Source: Corynebacterium bovis DSM 20582 = CIP 54.80 (lineage in GTDB: Bacteria; Actinomycetota; Actinomycetes; Mycobacteriales; Mycobacteriaceae). Taken from it: 64,000 bases of DNA. The position numbers and the translations under genes were made by a program. Numbering within the stretch: position 1 is the stretch's first letter; each line of letters opens with the position of its first letter. The notes under the pieces were generated by a model. The model saw only the letters and a list, made by a program, of their open reading frames with translations, did no database searches and had not been told where the DNA came from. Location of the stretch: contig NZ_CP047187.1 in NCBI RefSeq assembly GCF_030408615.1, forward strand, positions 2,480,001 through 2,544,000, written 5' to 3'. Below are positions 12,001-17,488 of this stretch, in pieces.

Positions 12001-12898
12001 AGATGCCGACGGTCGCCTCGTCCCGGATGCCGAGCGCCCGCAGCTGCTCCGCCAGCACGGCCGCGGCCTGCGTGAACTGGGCGTAGGTGAGGTGGCGGTC
12101 GCCGTCGACGACCGCGACGGCGTCCGGGGTGGCGCGGGCGTGCCCGGCGATGACCTCGACGATGTCCGGACGCTCTCGTGGTGCATCTGTGTCATTCCAC
12201 GCGGCGACCCGGCGGAGGCGGTCCGCCGCGGACTCCGCGCGCACCGTGGCGAGGCTCCGGTCCGGGAACTCCACGAGGTCCGCCAGGACCGTGGTGAGCG
12301 CGTCCGCGGTCACGCCCGCCGCCGGGTGGTCGACCTCCGCGGTGACCGTGCCGGTGCCGGGGTCGACGACGACCGCGCAGCGCGCGTCGCCCGCGAGGGC
12401 GGTCCCCGTCGCCGGGCCGGCCGAGCGTGCATCTCCGCTGGTCCCGGTGGCGCCGGCCGGGCGCACATCCCCGCTGGTGCCGGTCGGACGTGCATCCCCG
12501 CCGGTCCCGCTGTCCCCGTCCCGCGCCGCGACGACCGTGGCGAGGAGTTCCGGCAGCCGCGTCGCGCCGCTGAGGGTGAGGTCGACACCCCTCCCGGCTG
12601 CGGTGAGCGCGGCCGGCAGCTCCCCACCGGTCGAGCGCGCGGCCCCCTCCCCGGAGTTCTCGCCGGAGTCCTGCCCGCTCGCGGTCGCGGCCGGCCCGCC
12701 GTCACCCCGGTGCGGCCCGGTCGCCCACCACAGCAGGGCGGCGGCGAGGACCGCTGCGAGGGCGGCGTCGACGTGCGCGTCGGCGGCGGCGTCGGCAGCG
12801 ACATCGGCGCCACTACCTGCGGTGATGCCGGCCCTCCGCCGGAGATCCGTGACGGTGGCGGGGACGTGGACGGACAGGACGGGGTGGGTGTGGCTCAC
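1..12898 (-). CDS. Non-ribosomal peptide synthetase, coelichelin-type siderophore assembly line (3' end beyond window)
   Basis: The frame is open from the GTG at 12898 to the left edge (about 4300 residues, no stop seen). A GAAAGG ribosome site lies just upstream. Domains in order: a short remnant of a condensation domain (1-230); A1 (about 236-730, TSGSTG near 455); carrier T1 (GGDSL near 893); epimerase E1 (HHLVVDAVSW near 1067, EGHGRE); C1 (HHLIADGWS near 1714); A2 (TSGSTG near 2250); T2 (GGDSI near 2731); E2 (HHAVVDSVSW near 2970); C2 (YHLVLIDGWS near 3433); A3 (TSGSTG near 3953, GPTE near 4143). The ten-residue specificity codes I read are DINYWGGIGK, DFWNVGMVHK and DMENLGLINK. From memory these are the hydroxyornithine-type, Thr and hydroxyornithine-type codes of CchH. 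The likely product is a D-hOrn-D-Thr-(h)Orn hydroxamate siderophore. I cannot say which ornithine is formylated. The third module and the release domain are not visible. Confidence 0.95.
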   Translation of the reverse strand, partial: MSHTHPVLSVHVPATVTDLRRRAGITAGSGADVAADAAADAHVDAALAAVLAAALLWWATGPHRGDGGPAATASGQDSGENSGEGAARSTGGELPAALTAAGRGVDLTLSGATRLPELLATVVAARDGDSGTGGDARPTGTSGDVRPAGATGTSGDARSAGPATGTALAGDARCAVVVDPGTGTVTAEVDHPAAGVTADALTTVLADLVEFPDRSLATVRAESAADRLRRVAAWNDTDAPRERPDIVEVIAGHARATPDAVAVVDGDRHLTYAQFTQAAAVLAEQLRALGIRDEATVGISTGRSAEMLTGILATLIAGGSFVPLDPEWPEQRRASVIADADITVTVTAPGDVAGAADAGAAALADAADASAAETAGDVAGAAGADAADTAAAAAGAADPADPATVATAEGVTAVVVDLPRLLDPATARHLPHPVDPADPLAGFTPPPGATRAYVIFTSGSTGRPKGAMIRREAIVERMLWQRDEILGFGPDDATVFKAPLAFDISVNEILLPLVSGGRVVVAAPGVEQDPLALLHLIHREGVTFAYLVSSVLDVMLRQAEGTDLLDSLRHVWCGGEMLTQALFRRFRRQLAIPLYHGYGPAEATIGVSHVIYRGDEDRLGTSIGVANPNCRLYVLDDELRTVPTGETGELYAAGFLLARGYVSAPGLTAGRFVADPTGGGERMYRTGDLVRRLDDGSLEFVGRADNQVKIRGMRLELEDVESALVEHPHVHAASVVARDGRLLGYVTGDGSVTPDGVGVRRWVRDVLPGYMVPAVVTVLDAMPVTANGKVDRRALPEPDWSQVTGVGGGGAGSGSGSGAAPGAGSGEGDDATLRRAGGSVDGDGAGGGDGAGGDGADAGTTGDTTADTTAAVAGAMAEALDLPGLGADVDFFDAGGDSLRAITLVGALARRGLEAGVGDIFRARTPRALAGVVRGAGSTGPDPDDEPTGEVTTLPVIRWFGELTDHIDGFIQAVEFAVPGDVDVAEARRMLGEVVRAHPALRARVERSPLRLTVPPADAAADVPVRDGATLRPEEAEDAVGTVAGDLDPGAGCLVAALVRPGRLLVVAHHLVVDAVSWQVIAEDLEAVHAGRTPAPEQTSLRRWAQLLDAAVADGSFDADARASRPVLPGTDTPLADGGAAAGPLDATVADERQTVHEASAATTSALLEDVPRAFRTGADAVLVTALAVALARWRAASTPDPDAEPQTWSLIEREGHGRETRFVPGPGGREADLSRTVGWFTSLYPVVVDPGAVVGARGVDAPEGAGADAVTDAGVDARAIARAVSQVKDALAAVPGHGVPYQAVSALDPAAPRPPQPQVLFNFLGRVEAGTGDAAADTAGGAAGGAGGGADGDAAGGAAGGTTGGAGGDTAAGARMFRAVGPTGQLGERRDPGQALPRELEFNAVAEPAPATATAAGGTGWTGEPGEAGASGGYVLRTTVSWVDGRIADDRIDLLLRLWDEALREVAAVADHATLSPGDVHPAPVTQADLEDLASPGLVDVLPLTPLQHGMYFHSVFDDSPSTYVEQQIIHLGPDVAPGSAPAGDTAAPGTGGAAPATTSTATPTATPVATVLDVDRFRAAARALLRRHPALCTRAVETAEGYVVAALDTGTADDLAVTVVEAGEVSGEGFDAALDRIAREDLDRGIPVTDAPLMRWTVVRTPAADSAAVASAGPDSPAADPAGPDPATAATPTAGHPDARARVALVQTVHHLIADGWSVPVMLRDLFDLYRADDRSPTAGLRRHDPHAGAAGLVRWAADRDHASDLATWRAELDGARPVVLSSRDPEAGERRELVVDDPRTAGLADRARDAGAGTADVVHAAWGAVLRAVTGHAPGEAVVFGSTVSGRDVPVPGVTDAVGMMINTVPVVAGGVGPTAPASDLVRVVAGHTNRVRDLQYVGLTDICRAAGTTAGELLDTLAVVEVALDPAEVSRPGTGFTVTRLANNGAPHFPLSLVVDPSAERPLRIIHDPAVVGDVRAGRIARMLGSAVAAVLGDGRSAGELAADLAGVSGPGEGDDAHLPAGDATSPDADDALPGTLAGVWRRSVAAHPGRPAVSVVDAGGADDGDGTGGAAGAVGAGGDCVTVTGGPVDYAALDRRARALAGRLRDRLADTDARATGTAGPRVVLLMDRGVDHVAAILAVTLLGGTYVPVDPTSPEDRLALIVGDCRPDAVVATADHRDLARDLLVHAGRGERPVVVPDAGDEATRADGTTSPEHAGGVVPRDLPADDPATAPRPGDVAYILYTSGSTGRPKGVAVTHGNVTALLAHARSHTATGPDDVWTVFHSFAFDFSVWELWGPLATGGHALVVGHALSRSPQDLAGALDRFGVTVLNQTPTAFAALCTAGGGPGTAGGAAGTATAPAGQPAGTSRPAPAARTASTAPALPSLRLLVFGGEALRPSALTPFRAVNPQVRVLNMYGITETTVHVTVHDLPAGHATGTSPVGRPLDGLTVHVLDDRLRPVGVGGTGVLYVAGAQVSRGYVGMPGLTAGRFVADPFLGGGRRMYCSNDVVRVLPDGTLDYIGRADRQVQLRGFRIEPGEVEAALRSVLGVTDAAVAVVDGPGGEELRAAVVTDGPGSAGSGRDLVREARRAARSAVPAYMVPQVVTVVDALPVTVNGKRDDAALQRLLLSADAGDVGAGAAGQDAGTGAAGTVAGTAAGAGSVDAGDAAADAATGTGAPSDAATAAASAAAADTAGTVAAVIADVLDLDAPVGADDDFLRLGGDSILAIRVTHALTRAGVPATPRDVFLGRTPRGIAARVGAPAADGPSTPDAAPAGAGGDGSAASTPGTDPVTGPYGEVPAPAILRRQAELGLDDTVVQVRRLATGVTDGRLTVDVLRRAVAAVRRAHPALGARVTVAADGGPRDPRGPVVRMVVPDPRGGGAADGPGVTDGPDATAAPEVPVVVADDVRVLAGHVSLAAGTPLVLVLPGGTDAATAGDIAAGTTGTPAPAPGDVLAVCHHAVVDSVSWMIVEDDLRAAVAAVLDGTDPDAATTTEVVPLRAAAVADLLGAHGPFLDDLAHWRALHALPRPVPDAVRWPTADTVTVRASVAGDVARTLHDAAPEILGVTVQDIVTGVVSAAVSRALGGPAATGRPGGPGGPGDDDAPSWAVDVEGHGRPDDTDVSRTVGWFTTVAPVALPAGDDPVAAAVAAARARAGHADGTLPDRRGHLALRHLHPGAAAELAGGAQILVNYLGRGESDAVLPAPTVEQGVEQAADHATDQGVDHATDHIVEADVWTTSAGDLAADLTVVASVLAQHGVDPRDLAAHVRDLCGELVGHVHGVVDHGTREVPLTVLQRGIYFQSQVAPAGAYVAQTELVLDHRLDPEALVRAFRDTVTVHPAMGASFGTDADGRPVQHLPWTGRRVTLPVTVVAAADRERAGGLDAVREADRHTAFDTAAAPLARATVIRGWDGEPGDTLLFTYHLVLIDGWSRAIMLRTLLERLTAWTRALGGADGAATAPAAPTPARPGVADVVRDLAAAADPEADVAYWVDRLAGLPAPTTVADGDCAAETADLPHQVHVDLGREWTARLTATLRDLGATLTSAVTAATGLTLGVATGETDVVFGQSVSGRDLSPDPAVDGVVGLLLNTVPARVTPRPGQSLADLVAAAHRDRVDAMPHDGVDLGDVQRATGWDRLLDSIVVVQNFLDPAAAEELRREHGVVAESAEDSTHFPLTWVFTPGESLHLKIEHRADLVDADRARALADTVTAVLKAVAEDPSQPVAGAVPVDAATAAALPDRGTLAAWQGLPVEGDDAALPPAGTPAVPDAGATGADADTADADADTPAADTTPALDGTVVDVIHRTALAVPDRTAVVCGDVAWTFRDLAGRCAAVAAALRDVGAGPGATVAVAVDRSTATVAAILGALWAGARYVPLDPAHPDGRLRVILDDCRPDAVVVDPGLTDRLAGLTDAPLVDVTAQDPVAAPPAPAAGLADDAYVIYTSGSTGTPKGVVVQHDGLAAMLGNHRRRIFAPAVEAVRERTRGAASSPSGTATADRDATGDATGDATRDMTGTGTTTGDPRETPVLRVAHAVSFAFDMSWEELFWLADGHEVHILDEDLRHDAAATVAEIRRVGIDVVNVTPSLAEQLLAVGMLSGDGHAPGLVLLGGEAVSPAVWSTLRDTPGVRGYNLYGPTEYTINALGAGTDESATPVIGTPVDRTAALVLDRWLRPVPDGVPGELYLAGTGLARSYHGLAGRTAAAMTACPFGAPGGRMYRTGDVVRRRADGMVEYLGRSDDQVKIRGHRVDPGEVSATVTARLGDRVSGCVTVPVAGGAAGDDGDDGAAAG

Positions 12899-12980
12899 GG
12901 AGGGCCTTTCAGTGTCGCCGGCGGGGCGGTCACCGCCGGGTCTGGTGGGTGGACGTGCCGAGGTGGATCAGCGTGACGGA

Positions 12981-13080
12981 CAACAGCGTGGTTCAGGGTG
13001 GTTCAGCGTGGTGCATGGTTACGCGGGGTGGTTCACCGTGGTGCAACGTAGTTCAGCGTGGTTCCTGGTGACGTGGGGTG
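12981..13080. repeat. Ten tandem decamers upstream of the NRPS start
   Basis: Ten consecutive 10-bp units share the consensus GTTCAGCGTG, with exact or near-exact copies at 12991, 13001, 13031 and 13051 and more diverged ones between. The array lies 83-183 bp upstream of the NRPS start codon, so it falls in the leader or promoter. A 10-bp period places every unit on the same face of the helix. No protein reading frame explains it. Confidence 0.75.
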
Positions 13081-13083
13081 ACA

Positions 13084-13800
13084 CAAGGCGGTCCGGCCGG
13101 CGCGGCCGACATAGCCGGCGCTGCCCGCCGGTCCAACCGCCCGGAGTGGCAAAGCTTCTTGCACGATTTCGGCCGAAAACGTGCAAAAAACGTAGCCACA
13201 ACACCCGGGACAGCGGCGCGGCCCGGGCTGTCGGCCGAGGAGGCCGGCTCGACCGGGGTTCCAGGGCGGTCCGGCCGGCGCGACCGACGTGGCCGGCGCT
13301 GCCCGCCGGCCCAACCGCCCGGTGTGGCAAAGCTTCTTGCACGATTTCGGCCGAAAACGTGCAAAAAACGTAGCCACAGCACCCGAGACAGCGGCCCGGC
13401 CGGCGCTGCCGGCCCAGGACGTCGGCCCGACCGGGGTTCCAGGACGGTCCAGCCGGCGCGACCGACATAGCCGGCGCTGCCCGCCGGTCCAACCGCCCGG
13501 AGTGGCAAAGCTTCTTGCACGATTTCGGCCGAAAACGTGCAAAAAACGTAGTCACAGCACCCGAGACGCCGGCCCGAGCGGAGCTGCCGGCCCGGGAGGC
13601 CGGCCCGAGCGGAGCTGCCGGCCCGGGAGGCCGGCCCGACCGGAGTTCCAGGGTGGTCCAGCCGGCGCGAGCGACATAGCCGGCGCTGCACGCCGGTCCA
13701 ACCGCCCGGAGTGGCAAAGCTTCTTGCACGATTTCGGCCGAAAACGTGCAAAAAACGTAGCCACAACACCCGGGACGCCGGCCCGACCGGAGCTGCCGGT
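13084..13800. repeat. Four tandem long repeats, each with a 54-nt hairpin core
   Basis: Near-identical cores lie at 13146-13199, 13324-13377, 13502-13555 and 13711-13764, so the period is 178, 178 and 209 bp. The fourth interval is longer because a block of about 31 bp around 13575-13640 is duplicated. Each core runs from GTGGC to GCCAC (GTCAC in copy 3), with nested arms TTGCACG/CGTGCAA and a central TTTCGGCCGAAA palindrome. The GC-rich flanks (GTCCAACCGCCCGGAG, GGCCGGCGCGACCGAC) are also shared. The whole 12899-13826 spacer between the monooxygenase and the NRPS lacks a credible gene. Reading frames here only translate the repeat. Confidence 0.93.
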
Positions 13801-13826
13801 CGGGACGCCGGTGCACCCGGGGCCGG

Positions 13827-15527
13827 TCACTCGGTCGCGGCCCCGGCGAAGCGGTCGGCCCCGGCCCCGGCCTCGGCGCCAGCCCCGACACGCGGGTCGC
13901 CCGCACTGCCGGCAACGTCCAGGTCAGCACGCAGCGCCTCGACGAGCTCCCCCGACCGCGTGGCGATGTTGGACAGCAGCGTGGAGCCCAGCCCGTGCGT
14001 GGCCTCGGTCGCACCCTGGACGAACAGCCCCGGGACCGGGCCGTCCCCGCCGACCACGTGGTAGTCGCGGGTGACGCCCCGGACCGCGCTGCGGTCGTCG
14101 TCGACCTCCCCGGAGACCCCGGAGACCCCGGAACCCCCGAACGCCCCGGCACCGGTCAGCCCGGTGAGCCCCCGGGAGACGAACCCGGTCGCGCAGACCA
14201 CGATGTCGTAGGCGTCCGCGGTGCGCTCGCCGGTGATCCGGTCGCGCAGCCCGACCTCGACGCGCCCGTCCGGCAGCGCCCGCACCCCGTCGACGACGGT
14301 GGTGCGCCGCAGGTCGAGCCGGCGGTCACCGGTGATCTGCTCCCGGTACTCGCGCTCGTAGAGCTCGGTGACGAGCTCGGACTCCACGCAGGCGTAGTTC
14401 GTGTACCGGTGGCGGATCATGAGCTCGCCGCGGACGTCGTCGGGGGCGGTGAAGAAGTCGTCGACCGCCGACGGGTCGAAGACGCGGTTGGCGTAGGGGC
14501 TGTCGTCCGCGGGGACGAAGCCGAAGCCGTTGAAGGTGCAGGTCACGGTCGCGCCGCCGTCGTGGAGGTGGCGGACGACCTCGGCCGCGGACTGCCCGCC
14601 GCCGACGACGAGCGCCCGCACGCCGGTGCCGTCCCAGCCCCGGCCGGTCGCCCGCCCGACGGTCCCGTCGAGTTGGTCGAGGCGGGGCACGATGTCGATG
14701 TTGTGGACGACCCGGCCGGTCGCGGCGATCTCCGGGTCGGTGGCCCACGCGGGCATCCGGGGACGCAGGCCCCGGGCGACGACGACGCTGCGGGTGGGGA
14801 TCTCGACGGTCCCGCCGTCGACCTCGGCGCGGACGAGGAAGCGCGCGCCGTCGGCCCGGGCACCGTCGCCCGCGGCATCCGGACCGCCGGTGGCAGGGTC
14901 GCCGGCACGGTCGCCGGCACCGTCGGCGGCGTCGATCTCCTCGACGGCGACGACCTGCGCCCCGTAGCGGACGTCGGCCTCGACGGTCTCGGCGACCCAG
15001 GCGAGGTAGTCGGTGAACTCGACACGCTCGGGGGTGAACGTCTGCCGGTTGATGAAGTCGACGAGGCGGCCCCGTTCCCGCAGGTAGTTGGTGAAGGTGT
15101 ACCGGCTGCGGGGGTTGCGCACGGTGGCGAGGTCCTTGAGGAAGGAGATCTGCATGTTCGCCCCGGGCAGGAGCATCCCGGGGTGCCAGGCGAAGTGGTC
15201 GCGGGATTCGAGGAAGAGGGCGTCCAGCCCCGGGTTCTCCTCCTCGAGGGCGACGGCCAGGCCGAGGTTGCCGGGGCCGAAGCCGACGCCGACGACGTCC
15301 CGTACCCGGCCGGCGTCGCCGGTCGCGGCGGGGTCGGTGGTCCCGGTGGGCTGCGTGGTGGTGGCGGATGTGGCGGAGGCCGACCCGGTGGAGGCGGGTG
15401 CGGTGGCGGATGTGGCGGAGGCCGACCCGGTGGAGGCGGGTGCGGTAGCGGATGTGGCGGAGGCCGACCCGGTGGTGGTGGGTGCCTCGGTGGCCGGGAG
15501 GGTTGAGCTGCGAGCGACGTCAGTCAC
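13827..15527 (-). CDS. L-ornithine (or lysine) N-monooxygenase, SidA/PvdA/CchB family
   Basis: This FAD- and NADPH-dependent N-hydroxylase of the ornithine (or lysine) side-chain amine would supply the hydroxamate building block to the NRPS downstream. It is 566 aa from a GTG preceded by GAGAGG. The first 70 residues are a low-complexity Ala/Thr/Ser tail with three copies of a TGSASATSATAP-like unit, longer than family norm. Next come the FAD motif VGFGPGNLGLA (about 80), the substrate-region signature GMLLPGANMQISFLKDLATVRNP (given here in two parts: GMLLPGANMQ and FLKDLATVRNP), the NADPH motif VVGGGQSAAE near 300, and a C-terminal ATGF motif. A DtxR box lies 54 bp upstream. Ornithine is preferred over lysine because of the NRPS codes; that part is inference. 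Confidence 0.92.
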   Translation of the reverse strand: MTDVARSSTLPATEAPTTTGSASATSATAPASTGSASATSATAPASTGSASATSATTTQPTGTTDPAATGDAGRVRDVVGVGFGPGNLGLAVALEEENPGLDALFLESRDHFAWHPGMLLPGANMQISFLKDLATVRNPRSRYTFTNYLRERGRLVDFINRQTFTPERVEFTDYLAWVAETVEADVRYGAQVVAVEEIDAADGAGDRAGDPATGGPDAAGDGARADGARFLVRAEVDGGTVEIPTRSVVVARGLRPRMPAWATDPEIAATGRVVHNIDIVPRLDQLDGTVGRATGRGWDGTGVRALVVGGGQSAAEVVRHLHDGGATVTCTFNGFGFVPADDSPYANRVFDPSAVDDFFTAPDDVRGELMIRHRYTNYACVESELVTELYEREYREQITGDRRLDLRRTTVVDGVRALPDGRVEVGLRDRITGERTADAYDIVVCATGFVSRGLTGLTGAGAFGGSGVSGVSGEVDDDRSAVRGVTRDYHVVGGDGPVPGLFVQGATEATHGLGSTLLSNIATRSGELVEALRADLDVAGSAGDPRVGAGAEAGAGADRFAGAATE

Positions 15528-15580
15528 GGAGACCTCTCTGGTGGGGACGACGGGCCTGCGCGCCCGCCTGCGAACTGTCG

Positions 15581-15599
15581 GTAGGTTAGGCTAACCGTC
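15581..15599. promoter_or_regulatory. DtxR/IdeR iron box before the N-monooxygenase
   Basis: The 19-mer GTAGGTTAGGCTAACCGTC matches the corynebacterial DtxR consensus (TWAGGTWAGSCTWACCTWA) at all central positions and differs only at the ends. It sits in the 116-bp gap between the exporter gene and the monooxygenase, 54 bp before the GTG. Iron-bound DtxR should repress the monooxygenase and probably the NRPS from here. Confidence 0.88.
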
Positions 15600-15643
15600 C
15601 ACCCTGGCGGGGAGCAAGGTCCGTCCCCCCCGCAGCCCCGCCC

Positions 15644-17488
15644 TCACCCGGCGACGACGCGGTCCGCGACGGAACGGAACGCCGGCCCCGCCGCGAGCAC
15701 GACCGTCGTCCGGCCCTTCCGCAGGTCACGCACCGTCCGGGCGACGGTGACGCCGGTCATCGAGTCCACGGCCGACACCGGGTCGACGAGCACGAGGATC
15801 TCCCGGTCCGCGACGAGAGACCGGGCGAGCGCGAGCCGTTGCCGCTGCCCGCCGGACAGGTTCGCCGCCCCGTCCCGGAGCTGGAGCGACAGCACGTCGT
15901 CCATCCGGGTGCCGAGCTCGCCGAGGCCGAGGGCCGCGAGCAGCGCCACGACGGCGCGAACACCGTCACCCCCGTCAGCATTCGGTACCGCGGGGCCGCG
16001 CGCGCCACCAGCCGCGCCGAGGGCCTCCCGCACGCTCCCCGCGAAGACCGTCGGGTGCCGCGGCTCGGCGAGGACCCGCGCCCGCACGTCCCCGAGGTCG
16101 AGCGCCCCGACCGGCACCCCGCGCACGCACACGTCCACCACGTCTCCCGCGTCTCCCGCGGCCCCGGCGTCCACACCGCTCCCGGCGCCCACAGCACCCC
16201 CCGCGACCAGCGCCTCGACGATCGCCGCGGCCCGCTCGGGCGGGCACGTCACGGCGCTGAGGAGCCCGTCGTCGACCCCCACCTCCGGCCCCCCACCGGT
16301 GACGGTGAGCGCGGGCACCCCCGCCGTCGCCTCCGGCACGGGCCGCCCGGGCCGCGCCGCCGCCGCGCGCCGCACCCGCACGACCCGGCGCGCGGAGGCC
16401 CGCGCGTGGCCGAGGTACCGGGGCATCCGGCTGAGCGTGCGCAACGGCTCGGCGATGAACTGCGACAGGGCGACGACCGTCACGAGGTCGCCGACGGTGA
16501 TCTGCCCGCCGACGGCCCGGTACCCGGCGGCCACCCCGACGGTCGCGACGAGCAGCACGCCGGCGGCCGTCGACACGCCCTCGTACCCGCCCGTCACCCG
16601 CGACAGCCGTTCGGCCTGGTCACGGGCGCGCCGGGAGAGGTCCACGTAGCCGTCGTACGCGGGGCGCTGCCCGCTGACCCCGGCGACGGGCCGCAGCCCG
16701 CGGAGGATGTCGGTGAGCCGGGACGTCGCCTCGGCGAGGAGCCGCTGCTGGTCCTCGCCCCGGCGGGTCACCGCGGTGGAGAGCAGGTGGAGGACGACGA
16801 GCACGACCACGGTCGCACCGATCACCCCGAGCCCCAGCGGGAGGTCCACGACGGCGAGCGCCGCCGCGCAGAACACCACGCCCACGGCCGCGGACAGGGA
16901 CACGGGCACGACCTCGATGACGTCCGAGGTCTGCACGACGTCCTCGCCGACGACCGTCGGCAGTTCGCCGTGGGGGATGTCCCCCTCGCGCACCCCGCCG
17001 GGCGGGTCGACGTGCCCGATGACCCGCGCGGCGAGCTCCGCGCGCATCCGGTGCACCTGGTCCGCGTTCCGGCTCTGGAGGATGCGGAAGGCCGTGCGCC
17101 AGCTCGCGGACACCACGGCGATGACGATGCCGAGGAGGACGACGCCGCCCACCAGCCGCCGCACGTCCCCGGAGGGCAGGACGTGGTCGGCGAGCACGCC
17201 GAGGACCAGCGCGACCGACGCCTCGGCCACCTGGTAGACGCACAGCAGGAGGGTGGTGCCGGCGATGACCGCGCGGTGGCGGCGGAGGATGGCGCGGAGC
17301 AGCGCGTCGCCGGCGCGGGCGGCCGCGCGGGCGGTCAGCGGCCCCGGCGCGGTGGCCGCGGTGGCCGGGGTCCCCGGCGGGGTGGCCGGGTCATCGTCCG
17401 GGAGGGTACCCGGCGCGGCGCCCGCGCCGTCGTCCGGGAGGGGCTCCGGCCGGTGGCGGCGGCGGTCTCGACGTCGACCGGTCAGCAC
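15644..17488 (-). CDS. ABC exporter subunit with degenerate nucleotide-binding domain
   Basis: This type I half-transporter (614 aa) has about six membrane helices followed by an NBD. It probably pairs with the preceding gene to export the siderophore or a related metabolite. The GTG at 17488 is chosen because AAGGAGA lies just before it and it overlaps the end of the upstream gene; an in-frame GTG at 17512 is less likely. The signature LSGGQRQRLALARS is intact. No Walker A loop can be found: the matching stretch reads VTCPPERAAAIVEAL. Walker B reads LVLVDPVSAVDS, with Pro in place of the catalytic Glu, and the H-loop His is absent (VLAAGPAF). The protein stops soon after that point. It is therefore a non-hydrolysing partner that lends its signature to the other subunit. 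Confidence 0.85.
   Translation of the reverse strand: MLTGRRRDRRRHRPEPLPDDGAGAAPGTLPDDDPATPPGTPATAATAPGPLTARAAARAGDALLRAILRRHRAVIAGTTLLLCVYQVAEASVALVLGVLADHVLPSGDVRRLVGGVVLLGIVIAVVSASWRTAFRILQSRNADQVHRMRAELAARVIGHVDPPGGVREGDIPHGELPTVVGEDVVQTSDVIEVVPVSLSAAVGVVFCAAALAVVDLPLGLGVIGATVVVLVVLHLLSTAVTRRGEDQQRLLAEATSRLTDILRGLRPVAGVSGQRPAYDGYVDLSRRARDQAERLSRVTGGYEGVSTAAGVLLVATVGVAAGYRAVGGQITVGDLVTVVALSQFIAEPLRTLSRMPRYLGHARASARRVVRVRRAAAARPGRPVPEATAGVPALTVTGGGPEVGVDDGLLSAVTCPPERAAAIVEALVAGGAVGAGSGVDAGAAGDAGDVVDVCVRGVPVGALDLGDVRARVLAEPRHPTVFAGSVREALGAAGGARGPAVPNADGGDGVRAVVALLAALGLGELGTRMDDVLSLQLRDGAANLSGGQRQRLALARSLVADREILVLVDPVSAVDSMTGVTVARTVRDLRKGRTTVVLAAGPAFRSVADRVVAG

Noticed and set aside
13146..13764. 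CRISPR array
   Set aside because: Only four units, a period of 178-209 bp, intervals that are themselves similar rather than unique, and no cas genes nearby.
13019..14152. Overlapping frames in both directions across the tandem repeats
   Set aside because: They only translate the repeat units, show no ribosome sites and conflict with each other.
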